A DNA stretch of 43,430 nucleotides from a virus. The notes beneath the pieces were generated by a model that had not been told where the DNA came from, made no database searches, and was given only the letters and a program-made list of their open reading frames with translations. Positions 31,135-40,212 of the stretch are shown piece by piece. The number at the start of each line of letters is the position of its first letter. Position 1 is the stretch's first letter. The position numbers and the translations under genes are program-made. Where the stretch lies: positions 1 to 43,430 of the IMG/VR virus record IMGVR_UViG_3300006792_000001. One strand, given 5' to 3'.

Positions 31135-31832
31135 GCGATTACCTGATTCTGGAACAACGCGCCGAGAGCCTGCTCCAGAATCAGGATGCCGTGCTGTCCG
31201 CAGTCGATAAAGAGCAGGCGTTTCGCGAGGCGCTGGCGCGTTACAACCGGGACGCACCACACACCATCGTCGAAAACTTCACTGGCGACGGCGCACTGTA
31301 CCAGTTTACATTCGTGGGCGCCTTCCTTCCGGGATTCTCACAGATCGACAGTGTGGAGCTGCCTACCGGCAGCCGGCCACAAACATTCCTCGAGGCGGCT
31401 GATTATCGTATCTACCGCTCGGCAACCAGCACGGTTGTGCTTGATCTGCCACATCATACGCCGGACAGCGGTGACACCATGCGGGTGACGTACACGGTGC
31501 GGCACACCATCCAGGACCTTGACCTGGCCGCCGCAACGACGATCCCGGTCTGGCACGAGGAGGCCGTGACGACGTTGGCGGCCAGCCGCATGCTGGCGCG
31601 TCTAGCGAGCCGGTTTATCCACGAGCAGGATTCGACCATCGACGCCGACGCGATTAACCGGAACTCGAAGGATGAGTCGGCGGCCAAACGCTCGCGCGCC
31701 TTCGAGAGTGACTACAAGGACCTCATGGGTATCCGTAAGGGTGTTCCACCGGGTCTGGTGGTACTGGACTTTGATTCATCGTTCTCGGGATCGGGTATGG
31801 AGTATTTGACCCACGGCTCGAGGTGGCGCTAA
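31131..31832 (+). CDS. Head-tail connector/adaptor-like protein
   Basis: The protein has 233 residues. The N-terminal helix (AVDKEQAFREALARYNRDAP), central beta region and C-terminal helical segment (EEAVTTLAASRMLARLASRF) resemble head completion adaptors that follow the capsid gene in siphoviruses. It overlaps both neighbours. Confidence 0.6.
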   Translation: MSDYLILEQRAESLLQNQDAVLSAVDKEQAFREALARYNRDAPHTIVENFTGDGALYQFTFVGAFLPGFSQIDSVELPTGSRPQTFLEAADYRIYRSATSTVVLDLPHHTPDSGDTMRVTYTVRHTIQDLDLAAATTIPVWHEEAVTTLAASRMLARLASRFIHEQDSTIDADAINRNSKDESAAKRSRAFESDYKDLMGIRKGVPPGLVVLDFDSSFSGSGMEYLTHGSRWR

Positions 31833-32323
31833 TGGCTGAGCTGCGCATTACGGCTAAAGGGGTTAGCGAGTTACAGCGCGCGTTTTCGAATGCGCCGGCA
31901 CTGGTGGAGAGCGAGATGCGCGCCACGATGAATGTGTCGGTTGGACAGATCGAACGGGTGGTTGTCGATAACACGCCGGTGGGCGCCACCGGCCTTGCGC
32001 GCGGGAGCATGACGACGGACGTATCCGGGTCGGGCATCAACCTTACCGGGCGTGTCTTTAGCCGTGACGAGCCGATCAAGATCGCCAGCCTGGAGACCGG
32101 ACGCGCGCCCGGCAAGATGCCACCCATGGCGCCCATCGAGCTGTGGGTCAAGCGCAAGTTTGGCGGCGATAGAAGCGCGGCCTTCCTGGTGGCGCGGGCT
32201 ATCGGTAGACGAGGCACCAAGGGCGCGCATATGTTCGAGCGCGCTTTCGATAGCGAAAGTCCCAGGATAAAGAGTCTGTGGGAGCGGCGCATCGCCGCGA
32301 TCGTTAAACGGGCGTTCCGGTGA
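31832..32323 (+). CDS. HK97 gp10-like neck/tail-completion protein
   Basis: The 163-residue protein starts at the ATG in TAATG shared with the upstream stop. The pattern ELRITAKGVSELQRAFSNAP, DNTPVGATGLARGSM and a C-terminal helix (RIKSLWERRIAAIVKRAFR) fits the HK97 gp10 family, which joins the neck to the tail tube. Confidence 0.72.
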   Translation: MAELRITAKGVSELQRAFSNAPALVESEMRATMNVSVGQIERVVVDNTPVGATGLARGSMTTDVSGSGINLTGRVFSRDEPIKIASLETGRAPGKMPPMAPIELWVKRKFGGDRSAAFLVARAIGRRGTKGAHMFERAFDSESPRIKSLWERRIAAIVKRAFR

Positions 32324-32796
32324 CCAGTTTTGCAACGTGTCGTGACGGTATCGAGGCGGCACTGAACACCGTCACCGGCGTCGGCAAGGTTTACGACTTC
32401 TGGCGGCTGACGAAAGATAGTGCTGGGTTCAAGTCGTTGGCCAGCACGACCATCGGCGGCGTCGTGCAGATACGGGTCTGGTTCATACGTTTTGTATTAG
32501 CCGAGGCGCTAGAGGAATCCGCATTCGGCGAAGGCGCCTGGCGCTACACATATGAGGTCACTGGATACCGGTCGGTCAACGACGCGGCCGCCACCGAAAA
32601 CGAGTTTATGGAACTGGTGGAGAACGTGATGCGCGCGCTTGCGAACAAAATGACGTTTGGAGCGTCGGAGGCGCGTGTGTACAGCACATCCGTCGCGGGC
32701 ATGACCGCCGACCACGCCATGATCTCGGACACGTTTTGTCACCGCGCCCGCATTAGTGTGACCGTTGAGATCGATAGCCCCCTGGTCTGGAGTTAA
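32320..32796 (+). CDS. Tail terminator-like protein
   Basis: The 158-residue protein starts at GTG overlapping the previous stop. Mixed helix and beta segments (TCRDGIEAALNTVTGVGKVY; RISVTVEIDSPLVWS) and position after a gp10-like gene fit a tail terminator. The family is not certain. Confidence 0.55.
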   Translation: MTSFATCRDGIEAALNTVTGVGKVYDFWRLTKDSAGFKSLASTTIGGVVQIRVWFIRFVLAEALEESAFGEGAWRYTYEVTGYRSVNDAAATENEFMELVENVMRALANKMTFGASEARVYSTSVAGMTADHAMISDTFCHRARISVTVEIDSPLVWS

Positions 32797-32800
32797 GACA

Positions 32801-33328
32801 ATGCACAACGAGGCGTACAGCTACGTACAGAGAACCGTTGCCGGTCTGCCAAAGCGCAAGAGCGTCATTGAGATTGGCAGCTATAACGTCAATGGCTCGG
32901 TGCGTGATCTGTTCCCTGGCGTGGACTACACCGGAGTTGATGTGCGCCCTGGTAACGGGGTTGATGTTGTGTCGGACGGCGCGGCCTACAGCCCAGAGCA
33001 GCCGGTGGATACGGTCGTGATGACCGAGTGTTTGGAGCATGCCAGCGACGCGGTGGCGCTGATTGCCAACGCCTACACGATACTGGAGCCGGGCGGGGTT
33101 TTCCTGCTCACCGCCGCTGGCCCGGAGCGCACGCCGCACGGGTCGGATGGCGGCGCGGTCGGTGATGAGTTCTACCGCAACATTGACCCGGACGAATTGG
33201 CTGAATGGCTAAACGAGGCCGGGTTCGACACCATCGCGCTCGAACGTGACGAGCAGGCGGGCGATGTGTACGCACTGGCAGTCAAACCAAACCCAGGCCG
33301 GCAAGGTCGGGGGCGTACGAATGCCTAA
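32801..33328 (+). CDS. SAM-dependent methyltransferase in the tail operon
   Basis: This 175-residue class I methyltransferase has the SAM loop VIEIGSYNVNGSVRDLF, then YTGVDVRPGNGVDVV, and the motif TVVMTECLEHASDAVALIAN followed by LEPGGVFLLTAAGP. It is not a DNA MTase: motif IV DPPY/SPPY is absent. Lying beside a glycosyltransferase, it may methylate a sugar on a virion protein. Confidence 0.75.
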   Translation: MHNEAYSYVQRTVAGLPKRKSVIEIGSYNVNGSVRDLFPGVDYTGVDVRPGNGVDVVSDGAAYSPEQPVDTVVMTECLEHASDAVALIANAYTILEPGGVFLLTAAGPERTPHGSDGGAVGDEFYRNIDPDELAEWLNEAGFDTIALERDEQAGDVYALAVKPNPGRQGRGRTNA

Positions 33329-34409
33329 AATCCTCCTGGTACACCCCGGCGCGAGCTATTCCACGGCGGATGTGTTTGACGGCCTTGCGTCTCAGCTGGA
33401 GGCACAGGGCTGCGAGATCGTGCATTACGCGCTGGACAGCCGTATCGCCTTCGCCGGGTCGTGGTTGGGCCTGGCTTACAACAGAGCACGCAAACACAAC
33501 CCGGACACGGTGAAGCCCTCTGGAGCTGATGTGCTGTACAAGGCCAGCATTGATGTGCTGGAGCGAGCGTTGCGTTTTGACGTGGACGTTGTGCTGGTGG
33601 TATCGGCTATGTATCTGCATCCGGATATTATCGTGCAGCTCAAACGGGCTGGACGCCGGGTGGGCGTGGTGTTGACCGAAAGTCCATACGACGATCTCCC
33701 GCAGGCGCGGGTCGTCAAGCACGTTGATATTGCCTGGACAAACGAGCGTTCCAGTCTGCCCTACCTGCGGCAAGTCAACCCACACGTGTACTACCTGCCG
33801 CACGCCCACGACCCGGCCAAGCACAACACCACTCTCTCTGCGCCGGACAACACGGCAATGCATGACGTGGTGTTCGTCGGGACTGGATTTCAAGAACGCT
33901 GCGACGTATTACGTGGCGTTGATTGGGACGGTATCGACCTGGGGTTGTACGGCGAGTGGGGGCTGTTCGGCTCGCGCTCGCGTATACGCCGCCACATCCG
34001 GGGTGGCGTGATGGACAACGCACTAGCGGTCAACCTTTACCAGCGCGCGAAAATCGGTCTGAATCTCTACCGCACATCGCGCGGGTTTGGCCGGCATGCG
34101 CCGCGTATCGAACATGCCGAGTCTCTCAATCCACGCGCGCTCGAGCTGGCCGCTTGCGGTGCGTTCACCATCAGCGATCATCGCCCGGAGGTGGGCGAGG
34201 TTTTCGGCGACCTGGTACCGACATTCGCTGACGCCGCCGGCCTTGAATCATCCATCCGTTTTTACCTGGCGCACGACGCCGAACGGCAACGCATTGCGGC
34301 GGCGCTACCAGCCGCCGTGGCCGGGCACACCTACGCCGCTCGCGCGGCCCAAATCATTAGCGATCTCGCCCGTGTGGGCATGGGGTCTGACGTAGCACTG
34401 GCTATCTAA
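33321..34409 (+). CDS. Glycosyltransferase in the tail operon
   Basis: The 362-residue protein has a GT-B-like layout: KILLVHPGASYSTADVF, VDVVLVVSAMYLHPDIIVQL, DIAWTNERSSLPYL, HDVVFVGTGFQERCD and LNPRALELAACGAFTISDHR, as in CgeB/GT4-like enzymes. The last segment resembles the sugar-nucleotide site E-rich loop. It overlaps the methyltransferase by 8 bases and lies just before the major tail gene, so a tail or capsid protein is the likely acceptor. Confidence 0.75.
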   Translation: MPKILLVHPGASYSTADVFDGLASQLEAQGCEIVHYALDSRIAFAGSWLGLAYNRARKHNPDTVKPSGADVLYKASIDVLERALRFDVDVVLVVSAMYLHPDIIVQLKRAGRRVGVVLTESPYDDLPQARVVKHVDIAWTNERSSLPYLRQVNPHVYYLPHAHDPAKHNTTLSAPDNTAMHDVVFVGTGFQERCDVLRGVDWDGIDLGLYGEWGLFGSRSRIRRHIRGGVMDNALAVNLYQRAKIGLNLYRTSRGFGRHAPRIEHAESLNPRALELAACGAFTISDHRPEVGEVFGDLVPTFADAAGLESSIRFYLAHDAERQRIAAALPAAVAGHTYAARAAQIISDLARVGMGSDVALAI

Positions 34410-34430
34410 AAAGAAAGGCAAGGTTCGCAA

Positions 34431-34826
34431 GTGGCTAAGTATGCCGGCAAGGCAGGGGTAGTTTACATAAGTCCGAGCGGAGCGACCGAGGCCACGAGCA
34501 TCGTGGGCCTCACCGGTTGGACGCTTAACCGCACGACCGATAAGTTCGATGTGTCTGAGTTTGGCGCGGCGAACAAAACCTACGTGCAGGGTCTGTCTGA
34601 CGTATCCGGGACCCTCTCCGGTTTCTGGGACGACACCAGCGACCAGCTGTACGAGGGGGCCAACAGTGCGGACGGCGTGGTGATGTACCTGTACCCGTCG
34701 CGCAACGCGGTGACCAAGTACTTCTATGGCCCAGCGTGGGTGGATTTCAGCACGAGCACCGAGGTGAGTGGCGCGATCAGTGTCAGTAGCTCGTTTTCCG
34801 CAAAAGACGCATGGGGACAAATGTAA
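34431..34826 (+). CDS. Major tail protein
   Basis: The 131-residue protein starts at GTG with an AAAGGCAAGG ribosome site. The pattern IVGLTGWTLNRTTDKFDVSE, VQGLSDVSGTLSGFWDDTSD and SGAISVSSSFSAKDAWG is that of siphovirus tail-tube subunits with an Ig/tube fold. It is one of the highest-copy virion proteins and is a possible target of the adjacent glycosyltransferase. Confidence 0.82.
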   Translation: MAKYAGKAGVVYISPSGATEATSIVGLTGWTLNRTTDKFDVSEFGAANKTYVQGLSDVSGTLSGFWDDTSDQLYEGANSADGVVMYLYPSRNAVTKYFYGPAWVDFSTSTEVSGAISVSSSFSAKDAWGQM

Positions 34827-34847
34827 GGCTTAATGGAGGTTTAAAAG

Positions 34848-35105
34848 TTGCAGATGACCGGCCAATCGGGACAGCTCAGGGCTGGCGGCCGCGTGGCTGC
34901 CAACCTTGGACGCTGGTCCATGCGTGATAGTGACGACACCTGGACGCTGGAGTGCCAGCCGGTAGAGGTTAACGACTACTGGCTAGACAATGGCACGTCA
35001 TTTGAGCTGCGTCTGGATGTAGGCCGGCGGATATGGCGCTGGCGTGATGTAACGGTCAGTGGACGGCTCACGATACACGCTGTTGGCAGACCCGAGTTTC
35101 TTTGA
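34848..35105 (+). CDS. Small tail-region protein, 85 residues
   Basis: The TTG start at 34848 has GGAGG 8 bases upstream, which fits better than ATG 34854. The protein is beta-rich (DDTWTLECQPVEVNDYWLDN; WRWRDVTVSGRLTIHAV). It lies between the tail-tube and chaperone genes. Its role is unknown. Confidence 0.55.
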   Translation: MQMTGQSGQLRAGGRVAANLGRWSMRDSDDTWTLECQPVEVNDYWLDNGTSFELRLDVGRRIWRWRDVTVSGRLTIHAVGRPEFL

Positions 35106-35122
35106 GAGGGAGGGAATCAACC

Positions 35123-35506
35123 ATGGCCCGCAAGAATCGTTTTGTGACACCCGAAACAGTACGGCTTGAGCTGAGCGACTCCGACTGGATTGACATCAAG
35201 GCCAGGCTGACCTACGGCGAGCAGCAGACGCTTGCTAACTCGGGACTGACCGGAACCCGTTTCGGCGGCACAATGGAAGTTGACTTCGGGCGTGTGCCCC
35301 TTATTCGCATCGGCATGTGGGTCACTGATTGGTCGCTGATTGATGAGAACGGGAAAAATGTGCCGGTATCCCAGGATGCCATCTCCGCACTGGACCCGGA
35401 GACGGCGCAGGAGATTCTTGCCGTGCTTACCACCTATCAGATCGAGCGCGACGCGGACCCAAACGACGTGAAGCCCGTGACGCCCAGCTCCAAAACGAAG
35501 TCGTGA
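35123..35506 (+). CDS. Tail assembly chaperone G
   Basis: The 127-residue protein starts at ATG 35123 after GGGAGGG. The pattern DSDWIDIKARLTYGEQQTLA and PETAQEILAVLTTYQIERDA is that of siphovirus gpG-like chaperones upstream of the tape measure. A slippery heptamer near its end allows the longer GT product. Chaperones coat the tape measure during tail assembly. Confidence 0.82.
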   Translation: MARKNRFVTPETVRLELSDSDWIDIKARLTYGEQQTLANSGLTGTRFGGTMEVDFGRVPLIRIGMWVTDWSLIDENGKNVPVSQDAISALDPETAQEILAVLTTYQIERDADPNDVKPVTPSSKTKS

Positions 35507-35607
35507 TCTGCCAGTTTATGCACTGGAGCTATGACGACCTGATGAACGCGCCAGACGACATCGTTGAGCCGATTATCGAGGTGATGCAGGCACGCAAGGG
35601 ACACTAG
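35123..35607 (+). CDS. Tail assembly chaperone G-T frameshift product
   Basis: A -1 shift at 35458-35464 joins G to the frame ending at TAG 35605-35607. The extension contains VICQFMHWSYDDLMNAPDDI, a segment typical of the T part of gpGT chaperones, and this frame lacks its own start and ribosome site. The extended protein would be about 160 residues. Confidence 0.8.
35458..35464 (+). promoter_or_regulatory. -1 frameshift slippery site (C CCA AAC)
   Basis: CCCAAAC is a canonical X XXY YYZ heptamer, in the right frame (CCA AAC in frame 0; CCC AAA in frame -1), 42 bases before the G stop codon. It lies at the usual place in tail chaperone genes. Confidence 0.85.
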
Positions 35608-35616
35608 GGGTAGTCG

Positions 35617-38600
35617 ATGGCGAAGACCGACATACAAATCATCATCGAGGCAAAAAATACGGCTAATGCAGAGCTGAAGAGCCTGAACGCCGAGCTTGGC
35701 CGTACCCAGGGACATCTCAACACCACGAGCGGCACGGCGGACAAGACCGTTGGCTCGATGGGCAGACTTGGTGGCTCGTTTAATAAGGCGAACCTGGGTG
35801 CGATTGCAGCGGGGGCCGGCATGTTCGGGCTTGCCGCTGGCGTCGGCATGGCGGGGAAGGCCGCTATCTCTGCGGGCATTAACTACGAAACGGCCTTCGC
35901 TGGCGTCGAGAAGACCGTGGAGGGCACGGCCGCGGAACTGGATGTTCTGAGCACCGCTATCCGCCAGATGGCGACCGAGATGCCGATAGCGGCCACTGAG
36001 ATCGCGGGGTTAGCCGAGGCGGCCGGTGCGTTGGGTGTTAAGAAGGAAGACATCCTGGAGTTCGTCCGTGTCACTGCTCTGATTGGCACCACGACCGATG
36101 TGAGCAGCGACCAGGCCGCTACCAGCTTGGGGCAGCTATCGAATGTCTTAGGGCTAACGAATGATGACTACGAGAAATTTGGTAGCACGTTAGTCGATCT
36201 CGGTAACAAGGGCGCCTCGACCGAAAGCCAGATACTCGGCATAACCGAACGGGTTGGGGCGGCGGCAGAGCTGCTTGGCTTTGCGACGGAGGAGACGCTG
36301 GCATGGGGTTCGGCGGTTGCTAATCTCGGTATAGAGGTCCAGGCGGGCGGGACGGCGCTTCAGACGTTCTTCATTTCGACCGCCAAAATGGTTGCCGAAA
36401 CGGGGGATGAACTCGACATCCTGGCCGAGACGGCGGGCATGACGGCAGACGCATTCGAGCAAGCCTACGCACAGGATGCCAGCGCGGCCCTACAGACCGT
36501 CATCACCGGGCTGGGCGAGCTAGACCAGGCACAGCAGCTCGCGGTCTTAAGCGCACTCGGGTTCGAGGATGTGCGTATCACCCGGACGCTGCTCGGGTTG
36601 GCATCCAACACTGACAACCTGACAAACAGCCTTAATGTCAGTAAGGACGCATGGCAGGAAAATAGCGCCATGGCGATTGAGGCTGAGAAGCGCTTCGAGA
36701 CGACGGCCAGCAATATTCAGGTTATGAAGAACAATCTCAACGATCTTGCTATCGGCTTTATGGATTCGTTTGGACCGGCTATCAATGCTGGCATCGAAGA
36801 TGTGACGGATTTCATACAGGTCCTCTCATTGATCCCGAAGTCGGTCGATGTTGTTGTCAATCTGGTCAGAAACCCTGTCGATACTTTCTTCGCATTCGAT
36901 AAATGGACTCACGATTTCTCAGAAGAACAAAAAGGGGGCAACCCGGTCGACGCCGTTATTGGCGGCCTTGTGTCGGGTGACGTGATCGGTCAGTTTCGAG
37001 ATGCGGGACAACAAGGTGGTGAAGCCTACCGGGTGAGCATGGAAGACGCCATGCAGTTTGACCCCGCCAAGATGGGGCCGTTCCTCGATTCCATGTTCAC
37101 TCCAGACGCCAGCATGATGGGGCCGTTCCTTGACGAGATATTCATCGGGCCAATTCTCGCACTTCGACCCGAAGTCACCGCGCACCTGAAAGAACTGTTC
37201 ACGCTTGACCCGTCCGTTGGCGCGGAGTTTGCCGGGTCGATTGCCGAGGCTATCAACTCTGGTGCAATGTCAATGGAGGAGGGCCTAGACCTCCTCAGCG
37301 GTCTTCCTAAGGAAATCTTGACACCGGCGCTTGAAGATGTTCGTCGGGACATCATCCGCACGCTCGGTGAGGAAGGCTTAGGCAACAACCTCATTCACGA
37401 ACCGTTGCAGCGGTCGCTTGAAATCGTCAACCAACTGCTCGGCGATACAGGTAACAGTCTCAGTTCCGCAGGCCAGGGTTTCACCGAGTTTGGTAATGCG
37501 GCTGAGATGGCCTTCGCTGGCGCGATTCCGGTCATTGAAGACCTGACCGGCGCGTTCGGCAACTTCGGCGCGATCCAGGACGTGTTCTTGCAGAACATCA
37601 GCAATGCCGGTGAGGGTGTCTCCGAGTGGCAGGGCCATCTGTCCGGCGCTGAGCAGGCAATCGGCCTGTTGCAGGATAAGCAAGACCGCGGAATCGAACT
37701 GTCCGCGGAGGAACAGGAACAGCTCGAAACGCTCAACTGGTTACGGGAACGGTCTATCGGTGGGATTGATGATGAGGCAGCGGCTGTTGTTGAATCAAAT
37801 GTCGCCTTCGCTGATTTCGTGAAGCTCCAGGATGAAGCAACCCAGGCACTCAAGGATCATAAGATTTCCCAGGAGGAATATGACCAGATCATCGCTGAGG
37901 CGGCCGGCGGTCTTGACCCGTTAATTGCGGGCCAGGTTAGTCTCGCCGGTGTTATGGAAACCGTCATCGAAAAGATGCGCGATTTCATGGTGGAGATCGG
38001 GTTAATCCCCGAAGAAGCATCCACTGAGGTCAGCACTCCCGGACTCGACGGCAGTACGCAACTGGTCGATGGTTTCGGTGGCGAGCTGGAAGAGCTGCCG
38101 GATGAGGTCACGACCGAACTGCTTGCCGATATCGCATCCGCTGAGGAGGATCGCAACCGGCTCGTCGAGATGTACGACACGATCCCGACTCCTGATCCGA
38201 CCGTTATCACGGCTGACACTGCCGACGCCTATATGTCGGTCAACGAATTTGTTGGCCTGCAAGATCAGATTACCCCCTCGGTCGATACTTCCATCTCCGC
38301 CGATATTAGCGCGGCGGTCGGCGCCCTTGAGTCTCTGATAGCCATGGCCACGACGACCAGAGTTATGCCGGTGCAGATCAGTAGCCAAATCGGGTTTACG
38401 GCGGCCACCGGCGGCACGATAAATGAATCCGGTATTGGATTGGTCGGTGAAGAGGGCCCTGAGCTAGTTTTCCTCCCGAAAGGCACCGAGGTTATCACCG
38501 CACCTGAGTCGGCGGCCATGCTGCGCGACATGCCGTGGCTGGGCGGGTACGCCGAGGGCACGGAAGGCGCGCCCGAACTGACCGGTGCGGATCGAGCCGC

Positions 38601-40212
38601 CTTACAGATTCTGGGCGACCTGTACGTGGTGCTTGACCCGGCGTCGGTTGCCGAGGCTGAGGCAGAGCTTGCTAGCCTGTGGGACTCGCGCGCCATCGCT
38701 GAGTCTCTCGGGTTGGGGGAGGCGGTGCTTGCCGATCTTGACGAACAGATCGCCGCCAAACAAGCGGAGCTTGACCTGATTGGCCGCGCGGCCGGGACCT
38801 CCATCGGGCAGGGTATCACCAGCTCGATCGAAGCGGAGATAGCCAAGGCTGATTTTGCCGCCGCACAGGAAGCGATGTTTGACGCGGCCAATGCCGAAGC
38901 GGACGCGCTCTTTGAGCGTTACGGCGCGGCGCTTTCCGAGGGAGCCGCAGGCCAGATCGACCGCATGGCCGAACAACTCTCAGAGATGGACGCGGCCATC
39001 CAGATGGCGGTTGCAGGCGGCGCCAGCGAAGGTGCGCTGCAAGTGATGCAAGCGGCCCGCATTGCCCTGCAAATCGAAATGGATATGCTCATTGAGGATA
39101 TGCAGGTAGCCACCGCAGCGGGCCTGATCCCGGCGGTCGAGGAGATCGCCCAAATTTCTCTGGATGGTGTGGCTGCGATCTTCGAGGAAGCCCCCGAGAT
39201 AGCCGGGCAGTTCGTCGACGACATTGTGCTCGGCCTCTCCGAGGGCACGTTTGATATGGAACAGGCGTTCGGGCTGCTGGGCCAGATTGCAAGCGACGAG
39301 CTGATCCCAGCGCTGGAAGACATAGAGAGGCAGCTGACGGTTGACCTCGTGCAATCCATCATCGACGGCAACACCGAGCTGGAAGCCGACATCCTGGAGA
39401 AGCTGCGGTTGCTGGGCCTGCTGGTAGATGAGCTGGGGGTTGCAACCGGGGCCGTTGACGAATTTGGCCACATAATGTCGCCCGGTGGTGGGTGGATATC
39501 AGGCGAGCAACCTGGTGCGGGCGGTGGTGGCTCAAGTGGCGGCGGTAGTAGCTTCGGCGGTGGCGGTGGCGGGTCTTCCGGTGGTGGTGGCTATGACAAC
39601 GCGAACGGCAGTAGCGCCGGGACGGGCGCGCCGCCAGCGGGACTCAGCTCCAGCGACAGCGAGGCGGAATGGCTCGCGGTTGCGCAAACGCAGCCCAACC
39701 CGTCAGCGATCATGTCCATGTATTACGGAGGCATTCTCGAAAAGTACGGGCTGTCGTTCTGGAACCTGAGCGGGTCCAACCCCGACAAGCTGAGACAGCA
39801 GGTAGACGCCCTGTTCATGGGCAACCCAAAGCTCGTCAATAACACCGAGCTTATGCGGTCGCTCGACTGGTGGAACTATCCCCCGCCGTCATGGATCACC
39901 CGTGACAACCCGGCCATCCCAGGCTACGAGAAGATGCCCGGCAATAGCGCGTTCACGCCCATGGCCATGGGCGGCGTCATCGACCAGCCGCTACTGGCGT
40001 TGATGGGCGAGGCAGGCCGTGAGGCGGTCGTACCGCTGGAGGGCCGTGGAGCGCAGCAGGTGGCCGAGGCGTTGGTTGTGGCCATGCGTGAGGGTGGCGT
40101 CGGCGGCAGTGGACAGGTCATCGTCATCGACTCCCCAATCATCCTTGATAGTCGTGAGATTGGCCGCTTCTCGCGCCAGATCATGCTTGATGACTACCGG
40201 AGGACCTTGTAA
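35617..40212 (+). CDS. Tape measure protein
   Basis: The 1531-residue protein is the longest in the genome and sets the tail length. The N-terminus is coiled-coil (KNTANAELKSLNAELGRTQG) and is followed by a TP901-type core with Gly/Ala-rich hydrophobic segments (about 65-330). Tape-measure signatures occur twice: GEEGPELVFLPKGTEVI (about 944-960) and MGEAGREAVVPLEG (about 1463-1476). A Gly/Ser tract lies at about 1301-1325. A related segment (ILTPALEDVRR, about 544-590, and LIPALEDIERQ, about 1205-1255) suggests internal duplication. Confidence 0.92.
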   Translation: MAKTDIQIIIEAKNTANAELKSLNAELGRTQGHLNTTSGTADKTVGSMGRLGGSFNKANLGAIAAGAGMFGLAAGVGMAGKAAISAGINYETAFAGVEKTVEGTAAELDVLSTAIRQMATEMPIAATEIAGLAEAAGALGVKKEDILEFVRVTALIGTTTDVSSDQAATSLGQLSNVLGLTNDDYEKFGSTLVDLGNKGASTESQILGITERVGAAAELLGFATEETLAWGSAVANLGIEVQAGGTALQTFFISTAKMVAETGDELDILAETAGMTADAFEQAYAQDASAALQTVITGLGELDQAQQLAVLSALGFEDVRITRTLLGLASNTDNLTNSLNVSKDAWQENSAMAIEAEKRFETTASNIQVMKNNLNDLAIGFMDSFGPAINAGIEDVTDFIQVLSLIPKSVDVVVNLVRNPVDTFFAFDKWTHDFSEEQKGGNPVDAVIGGLVSGDVIGQFRDAGQQGGEAYRVSMEDAMQFDPAKMGPFLDSMFTPDASMMGPFLDEIFIGPILALRPEVTAHLKELFTLDPSVGAEFAGSIAEAINSGAMSMEEGLDLLSGLPKEILTPALEDVRRDIIRTLGEEGLGNNLIHEPLQRSLEIVNQLLGDTGNSLSSAGQGFTEFGNAAEMAFAGAIPVIEDLTGAFGNFGAIQDVFLQNISNAGEGVSEWQGHLSGAEQAIGLLQDKQDRGIELSAEEQEQLETLNWLRERSIGGIDDEAAAVVESNVAFADFVKLQDEATQALKDHKISQEEYDQIIAEAAGGLDPLIAGQVSLAGVMETVIEKMRDFMVEIGLIPEEASTEVSTPGLDGSTQLVDGFGGELEELPDEVTTELLADIASAEEDRNRLVEMYDTIPTPDPTVITADTADAYMSVNEFVGLQDQITPSVDTSISADISAAVGALESLIAMATTTRVMPVQISSQIGFTAATGGTINESGIGLVGEEGPELVFLPKGTEVITAPESAAMLRDMPWLGGYAEGTEGAPELTGADRAALQILGDLYVVLDPASVAEAEAELASLWDSRAIAESLGLGEAVLADLDEQIAAKQAELDLIGRAAGTSIGQGITSSIEAEIAKADFAAAQEAMFDAANAEADALFERYGAALSEGAAGQIDRMAEQLSEMDAAIQMAVAGGASEGALQVMQAARIALQIEMDMLIEDMQVATAAGLIPAVEEIAQISLDGVAAIFEEAPEIAGQFVDDIVLGLSEGTFDMEQAFGLLGQIASDELIPALEDIERQLTVDLVQSIIDGNTELEADILEKLRLLGLLVDELGVATGAVDEFGHIMSPGGGWISGEQPGAGGGGSSGGGSSFGGGGGGSSGGGGYDNANGSSAGTGAPPAGLSSSDSEAEWLAVAQTQPNPSAIMSMYYGGILEKYGLSFWNLSGSNPDKLRQQVDALFMGNPKLVNNTELMRSLDWWNYPPPSWITRDNPAIPGYEKMPGNSAFTPMAMGGVIDQPLLALMGEAGREAVVPLEGRGAQQVAEALVVAMREGGVGGSGQVIVIDSPIILDSREIGRFSRQIMLDDYRRTL

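Noticed and set aside
38265-39473. Several long minus-strand frames under the tape measure gene
   Set aside because: They are Ser/Ala-rich antisense shadows of a biased coding sequence, unlike the HNH case, where zinc and catalytic motifs are intact.
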